DNA of 64,000 nucleotides, from contig CAWHLK010000058.1 in the NCBI GenBank assembly GCA_963829965.1, positions 62,001 to 126,000 of the forward strand, in the 5' to 3' direction. The notes under the pieces are model-generated. The model had not been told where the DNA came from. It saw nothing but the letters and a program-made list of their open reading frames with translations, and searched no databases. A program made the position numbers and the translations under genes. Origin of the DNA: DASXZH01 sp963829965. Its GTDB lineage: Bacteria; Armatimonadota; Fimbriimonadia; Fimbriimonadales; Fimbriimonadaceae. Shown one piece after another: positions 1 to 8,395 of this stretch (its first letter is position 1; the number at the start of each line of letters is the position of its first letter).

Positions 1-759
1 ATAGCCAGCACTACCCGTAAAATCAACGCCACTGTTGAACAACAAGGAGGAGCTATCGACATAGCAGCCATAGTTGTAGCATCCTGTCATTACGATGCCC
101 GCTCCAAATGTCAATTGCGAAGATTCCATCGCTTCGATTTGATAATTGAACCCCGTGATGGTGATGTGATCTAAATTCGAGATGGAAGCGTTCGTCCTGG
201 CAAAAATAGCACTGTTCAACGAGCCCGTAAGCGTAAGGTTTGAGATGCTCGAAAAATTGTGTCCAGAATCGATCGTGAGCGCATTACCGTTAGGAAAAGA
301 AAGTTGAATATTATTCACGTTATCCCCGACTATCGATATTTGTCCTCCGGACTCGTGGTCCAGAGATAGGGGCGCCGAAAAAGTTTCGTTGAGATTCCCG
401 CCAGTTGTCACAATATTAAGATGGAGAAAGGCGGCGCCGGCAACCCTTGCATTCCTAACGTAATTCCAAGCTGTGAACAGGTTTGGAAACGGTTCACCCA
501 TGCCGATGAGAACGCTAGTGTTGTTCCTCACATAGCTGAGTTCCCAGTCCGCATAGGTCTTTGAAGGGTCGAGGTAAGGCTTGGTGACGGCGGTCAAGCA
601 TCGGTAAACATTTCCGTAGTCTGTTACCATGTCGCCAGGCACGTAATGGGAAGTGTTATTCCAAGCCGGGGGGTAACTTTGCGCTTGAGCAGCTTCGCAC
701 AAGCTAAGTGCTGCAATAAAAATGACAAGGACTAATCGAAATGGGCAGCTTGGAAGCAT
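1..759 (-). CDS. Secreted protein, C-terminally cut by window edge
   Basis: An open frame runs from an ATG at 759-757 off the left edge of the window (253 codons visible, no stop). The N-terminus is a clear signal peptide (MLPSCPFRLVLVIFIAALSL, then an AQA-type cleavage region). The mature start carries the pattern W-N-x(2)-S-x-Y-x(2)-G-D-x-V-x(2)-Y-G-x-V-Y-R-C, typical of the small chitin/carbohydrate-binding modules CBM5/12. The rest is rich in N, S, T, G and hydrophobic beta-strand repeats, as in right-handed parallel beta-helix or adhesin-like proteins. It is probably an exported polysaccharide-binding or surface protein. The catalytic part, if any, lies outside the window. The gene is divergent from nothing nearby and is followed upstream by the convergently spaced sulfotransferase gene. 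Confidence 0.6.
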   Translation of the reverse strand, partial: MLPSCPFRLVLVIFIAALSLCEAAQAQSYPPAWNNTSHYVPGDMVTDYGNVYRCLTAVTKPYLDPSKTYADWELSYVRNNTSVLIGMGEPFPNLFTAWNYVRNARVAGAAFLHLNIVTTGGNLNETFSAPLSLDHESGGQISIVGDNVNNIQLSFPNGNALTIDSGHNFSSISNLTLTGSLNSAIFARTNASISNLDHITITGFNYQIEAMESSQLTFGAGIVMTGCYNYGCYVDSSSLLFNSGVDFTGSAGY

Positions 760-802
760 TAGTGTATAGTATCACTTTCTCGTAACTGCAACTGGCAGTG
801 CC

Positions 803-2647
803 TTACTCTGCCGGTGGAAGTAGCTCGCGAAGTGCTCCAAGCCACGGCTCGTAACGCCTCCAACGATCAAGCGAACTGATGTAAACCGGTTGCCTCGCCT
901 GCCAAAGGCTGGCGGTGCGAATCTCCTGCCGGTTTTCCTCGGGGCGGAGGCAAGCATCGTCCCACGGCAGTCCGCAGAATTCCACGATCCGGCGTGCCTC
1001 GGTTTCGGTGTTTGCGACCAAATTCTCGTAACTCACCTCCAAGAACCGGTCCGGCGGCAACACCGCTTTCCAGTGGTGCATTAATCGATCAAATTCGCGG
1101 TAGGCGAAGACTAAATCGTCCAAGTCGAACATGTACGGAGAAGGATCTCCCATCGGAGTCATAAAGAGGGAAAGGCAGTTGTCCACCGGGTGACGCCGCA
1201 TATGAACGATTCGGCCCTTGGGGAACGCGAGCATGAAGTGCCCGAGATAGCGGCGGTTTGCCGGATTCTTGTCGGTTACGCGCTTTGCGCCCGGACCAAG
1301 TTTGGACAGTATCTGCAAGTATTCGTGCCCGAACTGTGCAAGGATACTTGGGTCGATCTCAAAAGTCCGGACGTCTCCGATTCTTTCTCGCCAATACCTC
1401 AGTTCGCCGGCGGCACTCACCTGGGGGTGGGCGCTGAGTATGCGATCGGCGAGCGTGGTGCCAGACCGCATCATGCCGGTGACGAGAACGGGCAGTTCGC
1501 TTGCCAAGCCGGCAGCCTGTTCAAGTCGGTCCCGCGTGAATATTTTGATTAGGTGGTCGACGGTGGTCGAAAGCAGATTCCTGTCGAAACTGGCATTGTA
1601 AAACTCTGCGGCAAGTTGGTTCGCCTTGCGAAACGTCTCAAGGCCTTGCTGGTATTCGCCAAGGTCGTTCAGGGCTTTGCCCCGTGCGAACAGCAACGTC
1701 ATCCGGTCTTGCAAGGCTAGACCCGGCCTCAACAGCATGGCGTTGATTCGGTCGAACAGCGACTGGTCCGATTTGGTGAACTTACGGCAATTGACTAGCG
1801 AAAAATAGGAGTTGGCGGTTTCGGGGTCCGTCTCAATCACCTTTTCGAGGCTCTTCGCAGCATCGTCGAACTTGCCGGATTGCTGCTGAATCAGGGAGAG
1901 CAATCCATAGCCGCCCGGCTTGTCCGGGTTTTTCTCGATCACCTGCCTCGCCCAAGACTCGGCCTGCTCCAGGGTTTCGAAGCCAAACTTTGAGGCTTTC
2001 TGCCGTAACATCTCCCTGGCCAAACCGGGCGGGGTGACTTCGGCAGCCTTTTCGAAGCAATGGGCAGCCGAGGCGTTGCGCATTTCAACGTACAAACGCC
2101 CCAACATCTCCCAAAACTCGGCACGTTCCGGTGCAAGATCAACCGCTATCCTCAGTTGGTCTCGCGCCTCATCCAGCCGATGCATTTGAAAGTAGGCAAT
2201 GCCGAGAAGGTAGCGAATATCTGCCACATTCGCGCCGGAGTTCAGGGCGCCATTGAGAGCATCCAGTGCCTCCTGAAATCTGCCTGCCCGGAGAAGAACA
2301 TCGCAGAGGTTCGCCCACACCGTCGTTTCTTGAGGTTGGAGGCTGGTTTGCTTCTTAGCAATCGCAATCGCGGGCTCAAGCGCGTTTTGTTTGGAATAGA
2401 GCGAAAACAGTGCAGCCAAAACCTGAGCATTTTGCGGATCTAGAGTCAGGGCCTTATGGAAGTTGTCGGCCGCCAATTTTAGGCGTCCGGTGATCGCCTG
2501 GACCCGACCCAGAAAGGCGAGGACCTCGGCCGATTTGGGCAGAGCCTCGGCGAGTCTCTCGGCCCCCGCCACGTCTCTGGCTTGGAAAGCCGCCTGAGCC
2601 CGCTCCCAGATCTCCTGTTGATTTGGGCTGAAGTTGGCTGGGGGCAT
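803..2647 (-). CDS. TPR-repeat sulfotransferase
   Basis: 614 residues. The first ~350 are tandem tetratricopeptide repeats (alternating helices with the A/G/Y/A/P spacing, for example around AFLGRVQAITGRL and YLLGIAYFQMHRLDEA). The last ~230 form a PAPS-dependent sulfotransferase domain. The 5'-phosphosulfate loop reads VTGMMRSGTTLADRIL near residue 390, and the 3'-phosphate-binding segment reads RIVHMRRHPVDNCLS. This TPR plus Sulfotransfer architecture is known in many environmental bacteria and resembles tyrosylprotein sulfotransferases. The substrate cannot be told from sequence and could be a protein or a surface glycan. There is no signal peptide, so a cytosolic location is inferred. The ATG at 2647 starts right before a typical charged N-terminus, MPPANFSPNQQEIW. 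The gene stands alone. Confidence 0.85.
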   Translation of the reverse strand: MPPANFSPNQQEIWERAQAAFQARDVAGAERLAEALPKSAEVLAFLGRVQAITGRLKLAADNFHKALTLDPQNAQVLAALFSLYSKQNALEPAIAIAKKQTSLQPQETTVWANLCDVLLRAGRFQEALDALNGALNSGANVADIRYLLGIAYFQMHRLDEARDQLRIAVDLAPERAEFWEMLGRLYVEMRNASAAHCFEKAAEVTPPGLAREMLRQKASKFGFETLEQAESWARQVIEKNPDKPGGYGLLSLIQQQSGKFDDAAKSLEKVIETDPETANSYFSLVNCRKFTKSDQSLFDRINAMLLRPGLALQDRMTLLFARGKALNDLGEYQQGLETFRKANQLAAEFYNASFDRNLLSTTVDHLIKIFTRDRLEQAAGLASELPVLVTGMMRSGTTLADRILSAHPQVSAAGELRYWRERIGDVRTFEIDPSILAQFGHEYLQILSKLGPGAKRVTDKNPANRRYLGHFMLAFPKGRIVHMRRHPVDNCLSLFMTPMGDPSPYMFDLDDLVFAYREFDRLMHHWKAVLPPDRFLEVSYENLVANTETEARRIVEFCGLPWDDACLRPEENRQEIRTASLWQARQPVYISSLDRWRRYEPWLGALRELLPPAE

Positions 2648-2810
2648 TGCGTGGAAATTATAGCTGGCAGTCGTCTAGGCGGCCGGTTCGCCGGGAGGAA
2701 TCGGAAAAGGGGCAAGCGCTACGATTGGTTATGCCATTCGTGATCGAAGGCGAGTTGCAGTTTATGCCCCCTTTGGTGGAAAGAGCGCGCCGTCTAGCTG
2801 AAGAGCTTGG

Positions 2811-3500
2811 CTAATCTGCTGCGGCTCCCAGTGGCCCAAACATCGGCGCCAGGACCTCGCTAAGCTCTTTGACCAGTCCCCCAAAAGCCGGCAGCTTCAT
2901 CGCCGTGCGGAGCCGCTTAAACAGTTTTTGAGCAAATGCCAGAAGCTGCTGCGTCTTAGCTTGTTCCTCGCTACGATCTTGCAGCCAGAACAAAATGATC
3001 AACAAGTGGGCCGAGTAGAGGAGGGTTGCCATCTGCTCGCGCTGCTTCTCCTTCGGCGCGTCCGAAGACCCCTCCACCACTTCGTAAAACAGCCGCCACA
3101 TGCGGGACCGCACATCCGAAGCCCGATCGCCAAGGACTGCCATTTCGGACTTGGCGGTTAGCCCAACCGCGAAAAGTGAGCCCAAAGTGTCCCGATAAGG
3201 TTGAAGCCGTTGAATGGTTCCGTTCATGGCCTCGGCAAAGCGCACCCCCATCGGACCGCGGGGCAAAGCTTTTATTTCCGCTGCGCAATCCTCGGTGAGC
3301 CGGTTATAAAGCTCCAGCAACAGCTCTTCCTTGCTTGCGAAGTACCGGTAGGCGAGGCCCAACGAAACACCGGATTCCTTAGCGATGTCTCGAAGAGTGG
3401 TTTCTGCATACCCCTTCTGGGCAAACAGGTTGAGGGCGGTGTTGTAAATGCGCTCTTTGGTGTTTTGCGCTTTGGAAGTCTTATTCTGCGGTGAATTCAT
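2811..3500 (-). CDS. TetR-family transcriptional regulator
   Basis: 229 residues. The N-terminal TetR DNA-binding domain (residues ~12-60) shows the usual signature: RIYNTALNLFAQKGYAETTL, then IAKESGVSLGLAYRYFASKE as the helix-turn-helix. The C-terminal ~165 residues are a helical ligand/dimerisation domain without a recognisable ligand class. The gene is transcribed divergently from the small membrane protein at 3611. The 110-bp gap holds three near-identical 12-bp palindromes placed around a strong promoter, so it most likely represses that gene and itself. The ATG at 3500 is the only good start. The inducing ligand is unknown. Confidence 0.9.
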   Translation of the reverse strand: MNSPQNKTSKAQNTKERIYNTALNLFAQKGYAETTLRDIAKESGVSLGLAYRYFASKEELLLELYNRLTEDCAAEIKALPRGPMGVRFAEAMNGTIQRLQPYRDTLGSLFAVGLTAKSEMAVLGDRASDVRSRMWRLFYEVVEGSSDAPKEKQREQMATLLYSAHLLIILFWLQDRSEEQAKTQQLLAFAQKLFKRLRTAMKLPAFGGLVKELSEVLAPMFGPLGAAAD

Positions 3501-3510
3501 AAAGAAATAG

Positions 3511-3522
3511 TGAACACGTTCA
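3511..3522. promoter_or_regulatory. Operator 1, palindrome TGAACACGTTCA
   Basis: A perfect inverted repeat of form TGAAC-N2-GTTCA lies 11 bp upstream of the TetR start codon and just upstream of the -35 box of the divergent promoter. The same half-site recurs at 3565 and 3580. Its position fits autorepression of the TetR gene. That the TetR protein is the binder is inferred from the divergent arrangement. Confidence 0.7.
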
Positions 3523-3530
3523 TTTTACCC

Positions 3531-3559
3531 TTGACATTTCCAGAACTGGGCCGTAATAT
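3531..3559 (+). promoter_or_regulatory. Sigma70-type promoter for membrane protein gene
   Basis: A TTGACA box (3531-3536) and a TAATAT box (3554-3559) are separated by 17 bp, which is nearly consensus. The expected start site (about 3566) falls inside operator 2, so a bound repressor would block initiation directly. A ribosome-binding site (GAAGGAG, 3597-3603) lies 7 bp before the ATG at 3611. Confidence 0.75.
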
Positions 3560-3564
3560 ATAAA

Positions 3565-3591
3565 TGAACATGTTCATTATGAACGCGTTCA
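3565..3591. promoter_or_regulatory. Operators 2 and 3, two palindromes 15 bp apart
   Basis: TGAACATGTTCA (3565-3576) and TGAACGCGTTCA (3580-3591) share the half-sites of operator 1 and differ only in the two central bases. Their centres are 15 bp apart, and operator 1 is centred 54 bp upstream of operator 2. They overlap the transcription start and early leader of the membrane protein gene. Confidence 0.7.
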
Positions 3592-3610
3592 CTTTCGAAG
3601 GAGTAGTCAA

Positions 3611-4018
3611 ATGATCATCGTTCAAACTTACGGCACCTACCTTTTCATCAGCATTGCGCTCACCATCTGGGTCGCGCGTACCCTGTTCAAGAATGGCAAG
3701 GTCTTTCTTGTCGAGGTCTTCGGAGACGAGGACCTTGCGGAGTCGGTGAACCACCTGCTGGTGGTCGGCTTTTATCTGCTTAACCTGGGATTTGTATCGC
3801 TTAACCTGGCGATCGAGGGGCCGATCAAAGATCTGCGGATGTCCATCGAGTCCCTCTCCACGAAGCTCGGCTTCGTCATTCTTGTTCTCGGTGGCTTGCA
3901 CATTCTAAACCTCATCGTTTTCAGCATCATTCGAGGCAGCCATCTCTCCGCAAGTAAGAGGGAAAGATGGATGGAGATGCATGGCGCAGTCAGCGGCCCT
4001 CCTCCATTCACGAGGTAG
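3611..4018 (+). CDS. Small integral membrane protein, TetR-controlled
   Basis: 135 residues with three likely membrane helices: YLFISIALTIWVARTLF near residue 15, LLVVGFYLLNLGFVSLNLAI near 55, and LGFVILVLGGLHILNLIVFS near 90. Between them are acidic and amphipathic stretches (for example VFGDEDLAESVNHL). I do not recognise the family. The best functional clue is its promoter: tight control by a divergent TetR regulator through three operators suggests that it is made only when a specific small molecule or membrane stress is present. The start is fixed by a good Shine-Dalgarno sequence at 3597-3603. Confidence 0.75.
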   Translation: MIIVQTYGTYLFISIALTIWVARTLFKNGKVFLVEVFGDEDLAESVNHLLVVGFYLLNLGFVSLNLAIEGPIKDLRMSIESLSTKLGFVILVLGGLHILNLIVFSIIRGSHLSASKRERWMEMHGAVSGPPPFTR

Positions 4019-4050
4019 CCCGCGGCACCATTGGGAGGCGGCGTTCGAAG

Positions 4051-4398
4051 TCAATCTTCGGACGCCGTTTCTCTAAGAGCCTCGACGCCGTCATGGTTTT
4101 CCCTCGCCCAATGAAGGACGGCTTCCAATACCGGTTTTAGCGACCGGCCAAGTTCAGTCAACTCATAATCAACGTGAAGCGGTTTCAGTTTCACCGTCCT
4201 CCGCTCCACCAAGCCGTCCCTTTCCATGTGCCGGAGGGTGCGGGTCAGCATTCTCTGGGAAATCCCCTCAATCGAGCGCAGCATGTTCGCCTGCCTTTGC
4301 GGTCCGAGAAGCAACTGGTGTAAAACCAGCACGAACCAGCGGTCCCTAAAGATCTCCACTGCCCACCAAACCAACTCGGCTGATTCGTCCCGCGCCAT
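4051..4398 (-). CDS. HxlR-family winged-helix regulator
   Basis: About 115 residues in the HxlR/MarR-like winged-helix fold: a short first helix (AELVWWAVEIFRDRWFVLVL), the recognition-helix region SQRMLTRTLRHMERDGLVER, then the wing and TELGRSLKPVLEAVLHWARE. The N-terminal cysteine seen in redox-sensing HxlR members is absent, so it probably senses something other than thiol oxidation. I chose the ATG at 4398 over the GTG two codons upstream. It diverges from the SRPBCC-domain gene at 4458 across a ~59-bp gap that must hold both promoters, so that gene is its likely target. Confidence 0.85.
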   Translation of the reverse strand: MARDESAELVWWAVEIFRDRWFVLVLHQLLLGPQRQANMLRSIEGISQRMLTRTLRHMERDGLVERRTVKLKPLHVDYELTELGRSLKPVLEAVLHWARENHDGVEALRETASED

Positions 4399-4457
4399 AC
4401 GCACAGCGTTGTACCGTAATTGACATGTCCCAGTCCGTCACCGCATGCTGGAATCCG

Positions 4458-4961
4458 ATGAGCACCTTTGCATTCTTGAGCCTCGCGGCCATTCTTTTAT
4501 CAACTCAGACTTTTAGGCCTGAGCAGTTCGTCGCAACCGGTTCGTTCGATTTGAATTGTCCGGTTACGGACGCCTTTCCAATGTTCGAGCCTATCGGCGA
4601 GAAGCGATGGGCGGAAGGGTGGGATCCAAAGCCGATTTACCCGGACGACATAGAGCCGAACGTAGGCACCGTGTTTGAAACCCTTGGCAAGAAGGGTGTC
4701 CCATCCATCTGGACCATCTGCCGGTACGAGAAAAACAGGAAGATCGAGTACAACGTGGTGACGCCCGGCCACGACGTAACCCAGATCACTGTTCTTTGCC
4801 TAAGTTCGGGCGGCAAAACCCATGTCGAAGTCACTTACAGAATCACCGGCCTTGCAGAGAAAGGCAATGAGTTAGGCCGGGCCCACAAAGACCACTATTC
4901 GGAGCTGATGGAGCATTGGCATGAGCACATTTCGCGCGCCTTGAAATGTCCGGCGTATTAG
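4458..4961 (+). CDS. Exported SRPBCC (START-like) domain protein
   Basis: 167 residues from the ATG at 4458. An in-frame ATG at 4425 is possible, but the later start gives a compact signal/anchor sequence MSTFAFLSLAAILLSTQ and leaves room for a divergent promoter. The body resembles the SRPBCC/polyketide-cyclase-like fold: SFDLNCPVTDAFPMFEPIG at the start, a central beta-sheet with VGTVFETLGKKGVPSIWTI, and a long C-terminal helix DHYSELMEHWHEHISRAL. Such folds bind hydrophobic ligands. HxlR regulators often sit next to SRPBCC genes, which supports the pairing with 4051-4398. The ligand is unknown. Confidence 0.7.
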   Translation: MSTFAFLSLAAILLSTQTFRPEQFVATGSFDLNCPVTDAFPMFEPIGEKRWAEGWDPKPIYPDDIEPNVGTVFETLGKKGVPSIWTICRYEKNRKIEYNVVTPGHDVTQITVLCLSSGGKTHVEVTYRITGLAEKGNELGRAHKDHYSELMEHWHEHISRALKCPAY

Positions 4962-5057
4962 AAAACTAAACTCAAAATCGCTGCAAATCCGATGACCAAT
5001 CCGCCAATCTTCGACAGTTCGGCACGTTCGCATGCCATATCGCGATACACTCTATAT

Positions 5058-5967
5058 ATGAGCCGAGCGCTCAATACCTTGCTTGAAGGCGTTATCGACT
5101 ACGCCGGTTTGTTTCCACCCGCCCGCCTTTCGATGGAGGCGGCCCTTGCCGAATACCTGGACTTGCTGAACGGCGAGGACAGTTGGCTGGTGAGCCGCTT
5201 CATTTGTCCCTCCGCCCGGCTTGAAGAACTTGCGGACGAGCTTGAGTCGCAGAAAGCGGAGATCGGCTTCGGGGTTTCCGTGATCGGAACGGGCGGCACG
5301 GACGCGGCAACGTTTGCACGAGGGGTGGTGCAAGATGCAAGCAACCTCGCGGTGTTTACCGGCCGATGCTCGGACATCTGTATGATCGAAGCCTATGAGG
5401 TCAAGGCGCCCGAGATCGAGTTCAAGGCTGCAATGCGAGCGCTAGGACCCTTTCGAGAACTGGAAGTTCTTTATGGAGTTGCCGTGGAACGATTCCCTCC
5501 ATGACAACCTCCATTCTCTGGCGGAAACCGATTGGATCGGAGCTAAAGCGCGCACGGGCGGGCTGGACGCAGCCGCATTTCCCAGCTCGGAGAAGCTCGC
5601 TGGATTCATTCACGAATGCCTGAGCCTGAACCTAATGTTCAAGCTGACCGCTGGTCTGCACCATCCGATCCGGACTTTTGATTCAGAGCTCAACGTGACC
5701 CAACACGGCTTTTTGAACGTGCTGGCAGCCGCGGCGATTGCCGATGAAAACGAGTTGACCCGCAAGGAAGTGGTTCGTATGCTGGACGAATCAGAACTCT
5801 CCGGATTCAGTTTCACTCAGGACGCAGTGGCTTGGGGGGATTGGGAAGCAGGCTTGGATGCCATCGAAGACACGCGCGGCCTGTTCATCAGCTACGGTTC
5901 CTGCTCGGTGCGCGAACCGGTTGCCGAGTTGCAGGCGATGCAACTCCTGGAGGGTGTGCGCGGTTGA
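5058..5967 (+). CDS. Uncharacterised protein beside fumarylacetoacetase (frameshifted)
   Basis: One gene read in two frames: residues from MSRALNTLLEGVIDYAGLFP (ATG 5058) to about 5466, then the +1 frame FMELPWNDSLHDNLHSLAE through to the TGA at 5967. A single extra base in the run at 5466-5472 would restore one ~302-residue protein. The two halves join without loss at the expected strand LEVFMELPW. The C-terminal half holds conserved-looking motifs: AKARTGG, then LMFKLTAGLHHPIR, then TQHGFLNVLAAAAIA. I recall similar uncharacterised proteins in other soil bacteria, but I know no function for them. Its stop overlaps the next gene by four bases, so it is translationally coupled to fumarylacetoacetase and likely linked to aromatic amino acid breakdown. 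Confidence 0.65.
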
Positions 5968-7232
5968 AGTTCGTGGTTCCTAAACAGGCCAAAAGCTGGG
6001 TATCTGTTCCACAAGACTCCCATTTTCCAATTCAAAACTTACCGTTTGGCATCGTTTTGCGGAACGAGGAAACCAGCCTTGCGACCCGCATCGGCGACAA
6101 GGTTTTCGATTTCAGGGCCGCCGCCGAAGCAGAGTTGATCGACTTCGATGCTGACGTTCTGATCGACATGGAGACATTGATTGAGGATTCCGGGCCCGAG
6201 TCCTTTTACAATCTCCGTGAGGCGGCCTACCGCCTGCTGGTCGAGTCCAACGCTCTGCTGCGGGAAGACCAAAAGATGCAGCGGCGGGTGTTGTTTGGCG
6301 AAGAGGACTGCGAATCGGTATTGCCGATGCATATCGGCGCCTTTGTGGATTTCTACTCGGGCATCAACCACGCAAGCAACGTGGGAAAGATGTTCCGGCC
6401 CGATCAGCCGCCTCTGCTGCCGAATTACCGCCATTTGCCGGTGGCCTACAACGGGCGCGGCTCGAGCGTGGTGGTTTCCGGCGAATCCATCACCCGGCCC
6501 AATGGGCAAACCAAGAATCCAAACGAGGACCAGCCCAACTTTGGCCCTTCCGAGGAACTGGATTTTGAACTGGAGCTCGGCTTCCTGACCATTCGGGAAA
6601 ACGATATGGGCACGCCGATCCCGATCCAGGAAGCGGAGGACTACATGCTCGGCCTCGTGCTCGTGAACGACTGGTCCGCCCGGGATATGCAGCGATGGGA
6701 GTACCAGCCCCTCGGGCCTTTTTTGGCCAAGAGTTTTGCCACTTCCATAAGCCCGTGGGTTGTGACGCTCGACGCTTTGGACTATTTTAGGGTTGAGGGG
6801 GAGAGACAGGAGCCGCCAGTTTTGAATCATCTCCAACCGCGCAAGCCCGGGCATTTTGATATCACGCTCGAAGTTGCGATCCAAACCGAGCACATGAAAA
6901 AGCCGCAAGTGGTTTGCCGGACCAACGCGAAGAACCTCTATTGGAATTTCGCCCAGCAGCTTGCCCACCAGACCTCCAACGGAACACCAATCGAATATGG
7001 CGACCTGTACGCGAGCGGAACGATCAGCGGCGTAGAGCCAGGATCTTTTGGCTCTCTCTTGGAGCTGAGCTGGCGCGGCCAGCACCCATTGGTTATGGAA
7101 GAAACGGGCGAGACCCGCGCCTTTCTTGCGGATGGGGACACTGTGATCATGTCCGGCTATGGCCAAGGCGACGGGTTTAGGGTTGGGTTCGGGGAAGTTC
7201 GGGCGACGATTGATTCGGCCCCGGACTATTAG
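5964..7232 (+). CDS. fahA: Fumarylacetoacetase
   Basis: 422 residues, the usual length. It hydrolyses fumarylacetoacetate to fumarate and acetoacetate, the last step of tyrosine/homogentisate catabolism, in the cytosol. Family signatures: DFYSGINHASNVGKMFRP (catalytic region), GSSVVVSGESITRPNGQ, DFELELGFL (metal-ligand glutamates), NDWSARDMQRWEYQPLGPF, LAKSFATSISPWVV, and TSNGTPIEYGDLYASGTISG. I place the start at the TTG at 5964. It overlaps the TGA of the upstream gene as TTGA, and the homologous N-terminus (SWVSVPQDSHFPIQNLPFGI) follows at the right distance. The longer in-frame extension would read through the upstream gene. No homogentisate dioxygenase gene is in the window. Confidence 0.93.
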   Translation: MKFVVPKQAKSWVSVPQDSHFPIQNLPFGIVLRNEETSLATRIGDKVFDFRAAAEAELIDFDADVLIDMETLIEDSGPESFYNLREAAYRLLVESNALLREDQKMQRRVLFGEEDCESVLPMHIGAFVDFYSGINHASNVGKMFRPDQPPLLPNYRHLPVAYNGRGSSVVVSGESITRPNGQTKNPNEDQPNFGPSEELDFELELGFLTIRENDMGTPIPIQEAEDYMLGLVLVNDWSARDMQRWEYQPLGPFLAKSFATSISPWVVTLDALDYFRVEGERQEPPVLNHLQPRKPGHFDITLEVAIQTEHMKKPQVVCRTNAKNLYWNFAQQLAHQTSNGTPIEYGDLYASGTISGVEPGSFGSLLELSWRGQHPLVMEETGETRAFLADGDTVIMSGYGQGDGFRVGFGEVRATIDSAPDY

Positions 7233-7319
7233 TCTGAGCTGGTCCGTCCTGTAGTAAATGGCGGAGAAATTCGATCCACATGTTGACCGCTGCCGAAGCC
7301 AAGGAGGTCACTTGCGCGG

Positions 7320-7766
7320 ATGTGCCTCCGGCCCTTCTATCCGAGACTGAGCAACGAATTGCCCTCGGCCGCAGAGGAATCAGCGGTTAAAGCAATACGG
7401 TTTGGAGCTTTCTCCTATTTGGTTGAGGGCGTACGCGCAATTTCGCCACAAGCCGGCATTCAACTCGCGGCACGGTTCTTGACCAAGAATCCAATGCCTC
7501 CCGGTGGGGAGATCGGAATGAACGTGCTTGAGCATTTCGCCGATATCATCAAGGCAAACCGATATGACTGGGAGGGCCTCTCCATTGCCTTTCTCGATCC
7601 GGAAGCAGCCCACCAAGATCGCATTCGTGAGAATCTGAAGCTCTCACCGGCTGAGCGTCTAGAACGCCACGAGGCTTTCATGAGTCAGATCAGGAGAGCC
7701 AAGCGTGTCTGGAAATTTTCAGAACGTTCAAAGGATTGCGGACGTGTTGGCAAAGCACGATGTTGA
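7320..7766 (+). CDS. Hypothetical protein upstream of truncated nucleotidyltransferase
   Basis: 148 codons. The useful part is the C-terminal segment LSPAERLERHEAFMSQIRRA, a pattern common in short proteins encoded just before MNT/DUF6036-type nucleotidyltransferases. The middle (FGAFSYLVEGVRAISPQAGI, EIGMNVLEHFADIIKANRYD) is predicted helical. The start is uncertain, and the N-terminus looks unlike the rest. The last ~20 codons overlap the start of the nucleotidyltransferase remnant at 7705 in another frame, as in a coupled two-gene toxin-antitoxin-like pair. Since the downstream partner is truncated, the pair is probably inactive. The 7233-7320 gap shows nothing I can assign. Confidence 0.4.
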   Translation: MCLRPFYPRLSNELPSAAEESAVKAIRFGAFSYLVEGVRAISPQAGIQLAARFLTKNPMPPGGEIGMNVLEHFADIIKANRYDWEGLSIAFLDPEAAHQDRIRENLKLSPAERLERHEAFMSQIRRAKRVWKFSERSKDCGRVGKARC

Positions 7767-7836
7767 TTACGTGGTCATAGGCGGGCTCGCGGTTGTGCTG
7801 CACGGAGGCGATACGGTTACCCAGCATCAAATTTAA
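7705..7836 (+). pseudogene. Truncated nucleotidyltransferase (MNT/DUF6036-like)
   Basis: A 43-codon remnant starting at a GTG. It reads NVQRIADVLAKHDVDYVVIG, then GLAVVLHGG, then stops at 7836. Strand-helix-GG-x-A-x(3)-HG is the opening of the nucleotidyltransferase fold that normally continues to the catalytic GS/D-x-D metal site. Here it ends before any catalytic residue, so it cannot be active. It overlaps the gene at 7320 as expected for its usual partner. Confidence 0.5.
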
Positions 7837-7903
7837 CCTCGCTCCTTTTTCGCTTCGTGCCCCACATTTCGAAGCGCCCGGAACGTGTATAACTAACTCA
7901 TCT

Positions 7904-8395
7904 ATGTCCGAGCGACTCTGGGCGCCTTGGCGGTTCCACTACATCGAGAATGCCACTCCAAAGGGAGGGTGCATTTTTGTGGATCTGCCTGCCCAGAACA
8001 ATGATCGCGAAAACCTAATCCTCTTCCGGGGCAAGACTGCGTTTGTGATGCTGAACGGCTTCCCCTACACGAATGGGCACCTGATGGTGGCTCCGTTCAA
8101 GCACACGGCGGACATCACCGAGTTGGACGAGAAAGAGCTTCTGGAAATCAACCAGCTTGTTTCGCAGGCGGTCGGCTGGCTCAGAGCAGCCTACAAGCCG
8201 GACGGATTCAACATTGGGGTCAACCTCGGCAGTGCGGCGGGCGCCGGCATTCCCACCCATATTCACTGGCATATCGTTCCCCGTTGGGAGGGGGATACCA
8301 ACTACATGGCGGTCATTGGCGACGTGCGTGTCCTGCCTCAATCGCTCGGCGAGAGTTACGACAAATTAAAGAAGGTTATCGACAGTGACGCTTGA
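7904..8395 (+). CDS. HIT-family hydrolase/phosphorylase (AP4A phosphorylase-like)
   Basis: 163 residues beginning MSERLWAPWRFHYIENAT, the conserved opening of bacterial HIT proteins related to diadenosine tetraphosphate phosphorylase. The histidine-triad active site is HIHWHIVPRW (H-x-H-x-H), preceded by NIGVNLGSAAGAGIPTH. The F/L-rich strand GFPYTNGHLMVAPFKHTADI is also typical. The expected reaction is cleavage of dinucleoside polyphosphates or nucleotide conjugates. The ATG at 7904 is chosen because the family N-terminus starts there, although the frame stays open 37 codons upstream. It is the first gene of an operon with the uracil-DNA glycosylase (11-bp overlap), the NanE-ROK fusion and glyS. 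Confidence 0.88.
   Translation: MSERLWAPWRFHYIENATPKGGCIFVDLPAQNNDRENLILFRGKTAFVMLNGFPYTNGHLMVAPFKHTADITELDEKELLEINQLVSQAVGWLRAAYKPDGFNIGVNLGSAAGAGIPTHIHWHIVPRWEGDTNYMAVIGDVRVLPQSLGESYDKLKKVIDSDA

Noticed and set aside
6039..7166. 375-codon minus-strand open frame
   Set aside because: It lies opposite the fumarylacetoacetase gene, whose motifs are unmistakable; no domain is seen in the antisense frame.
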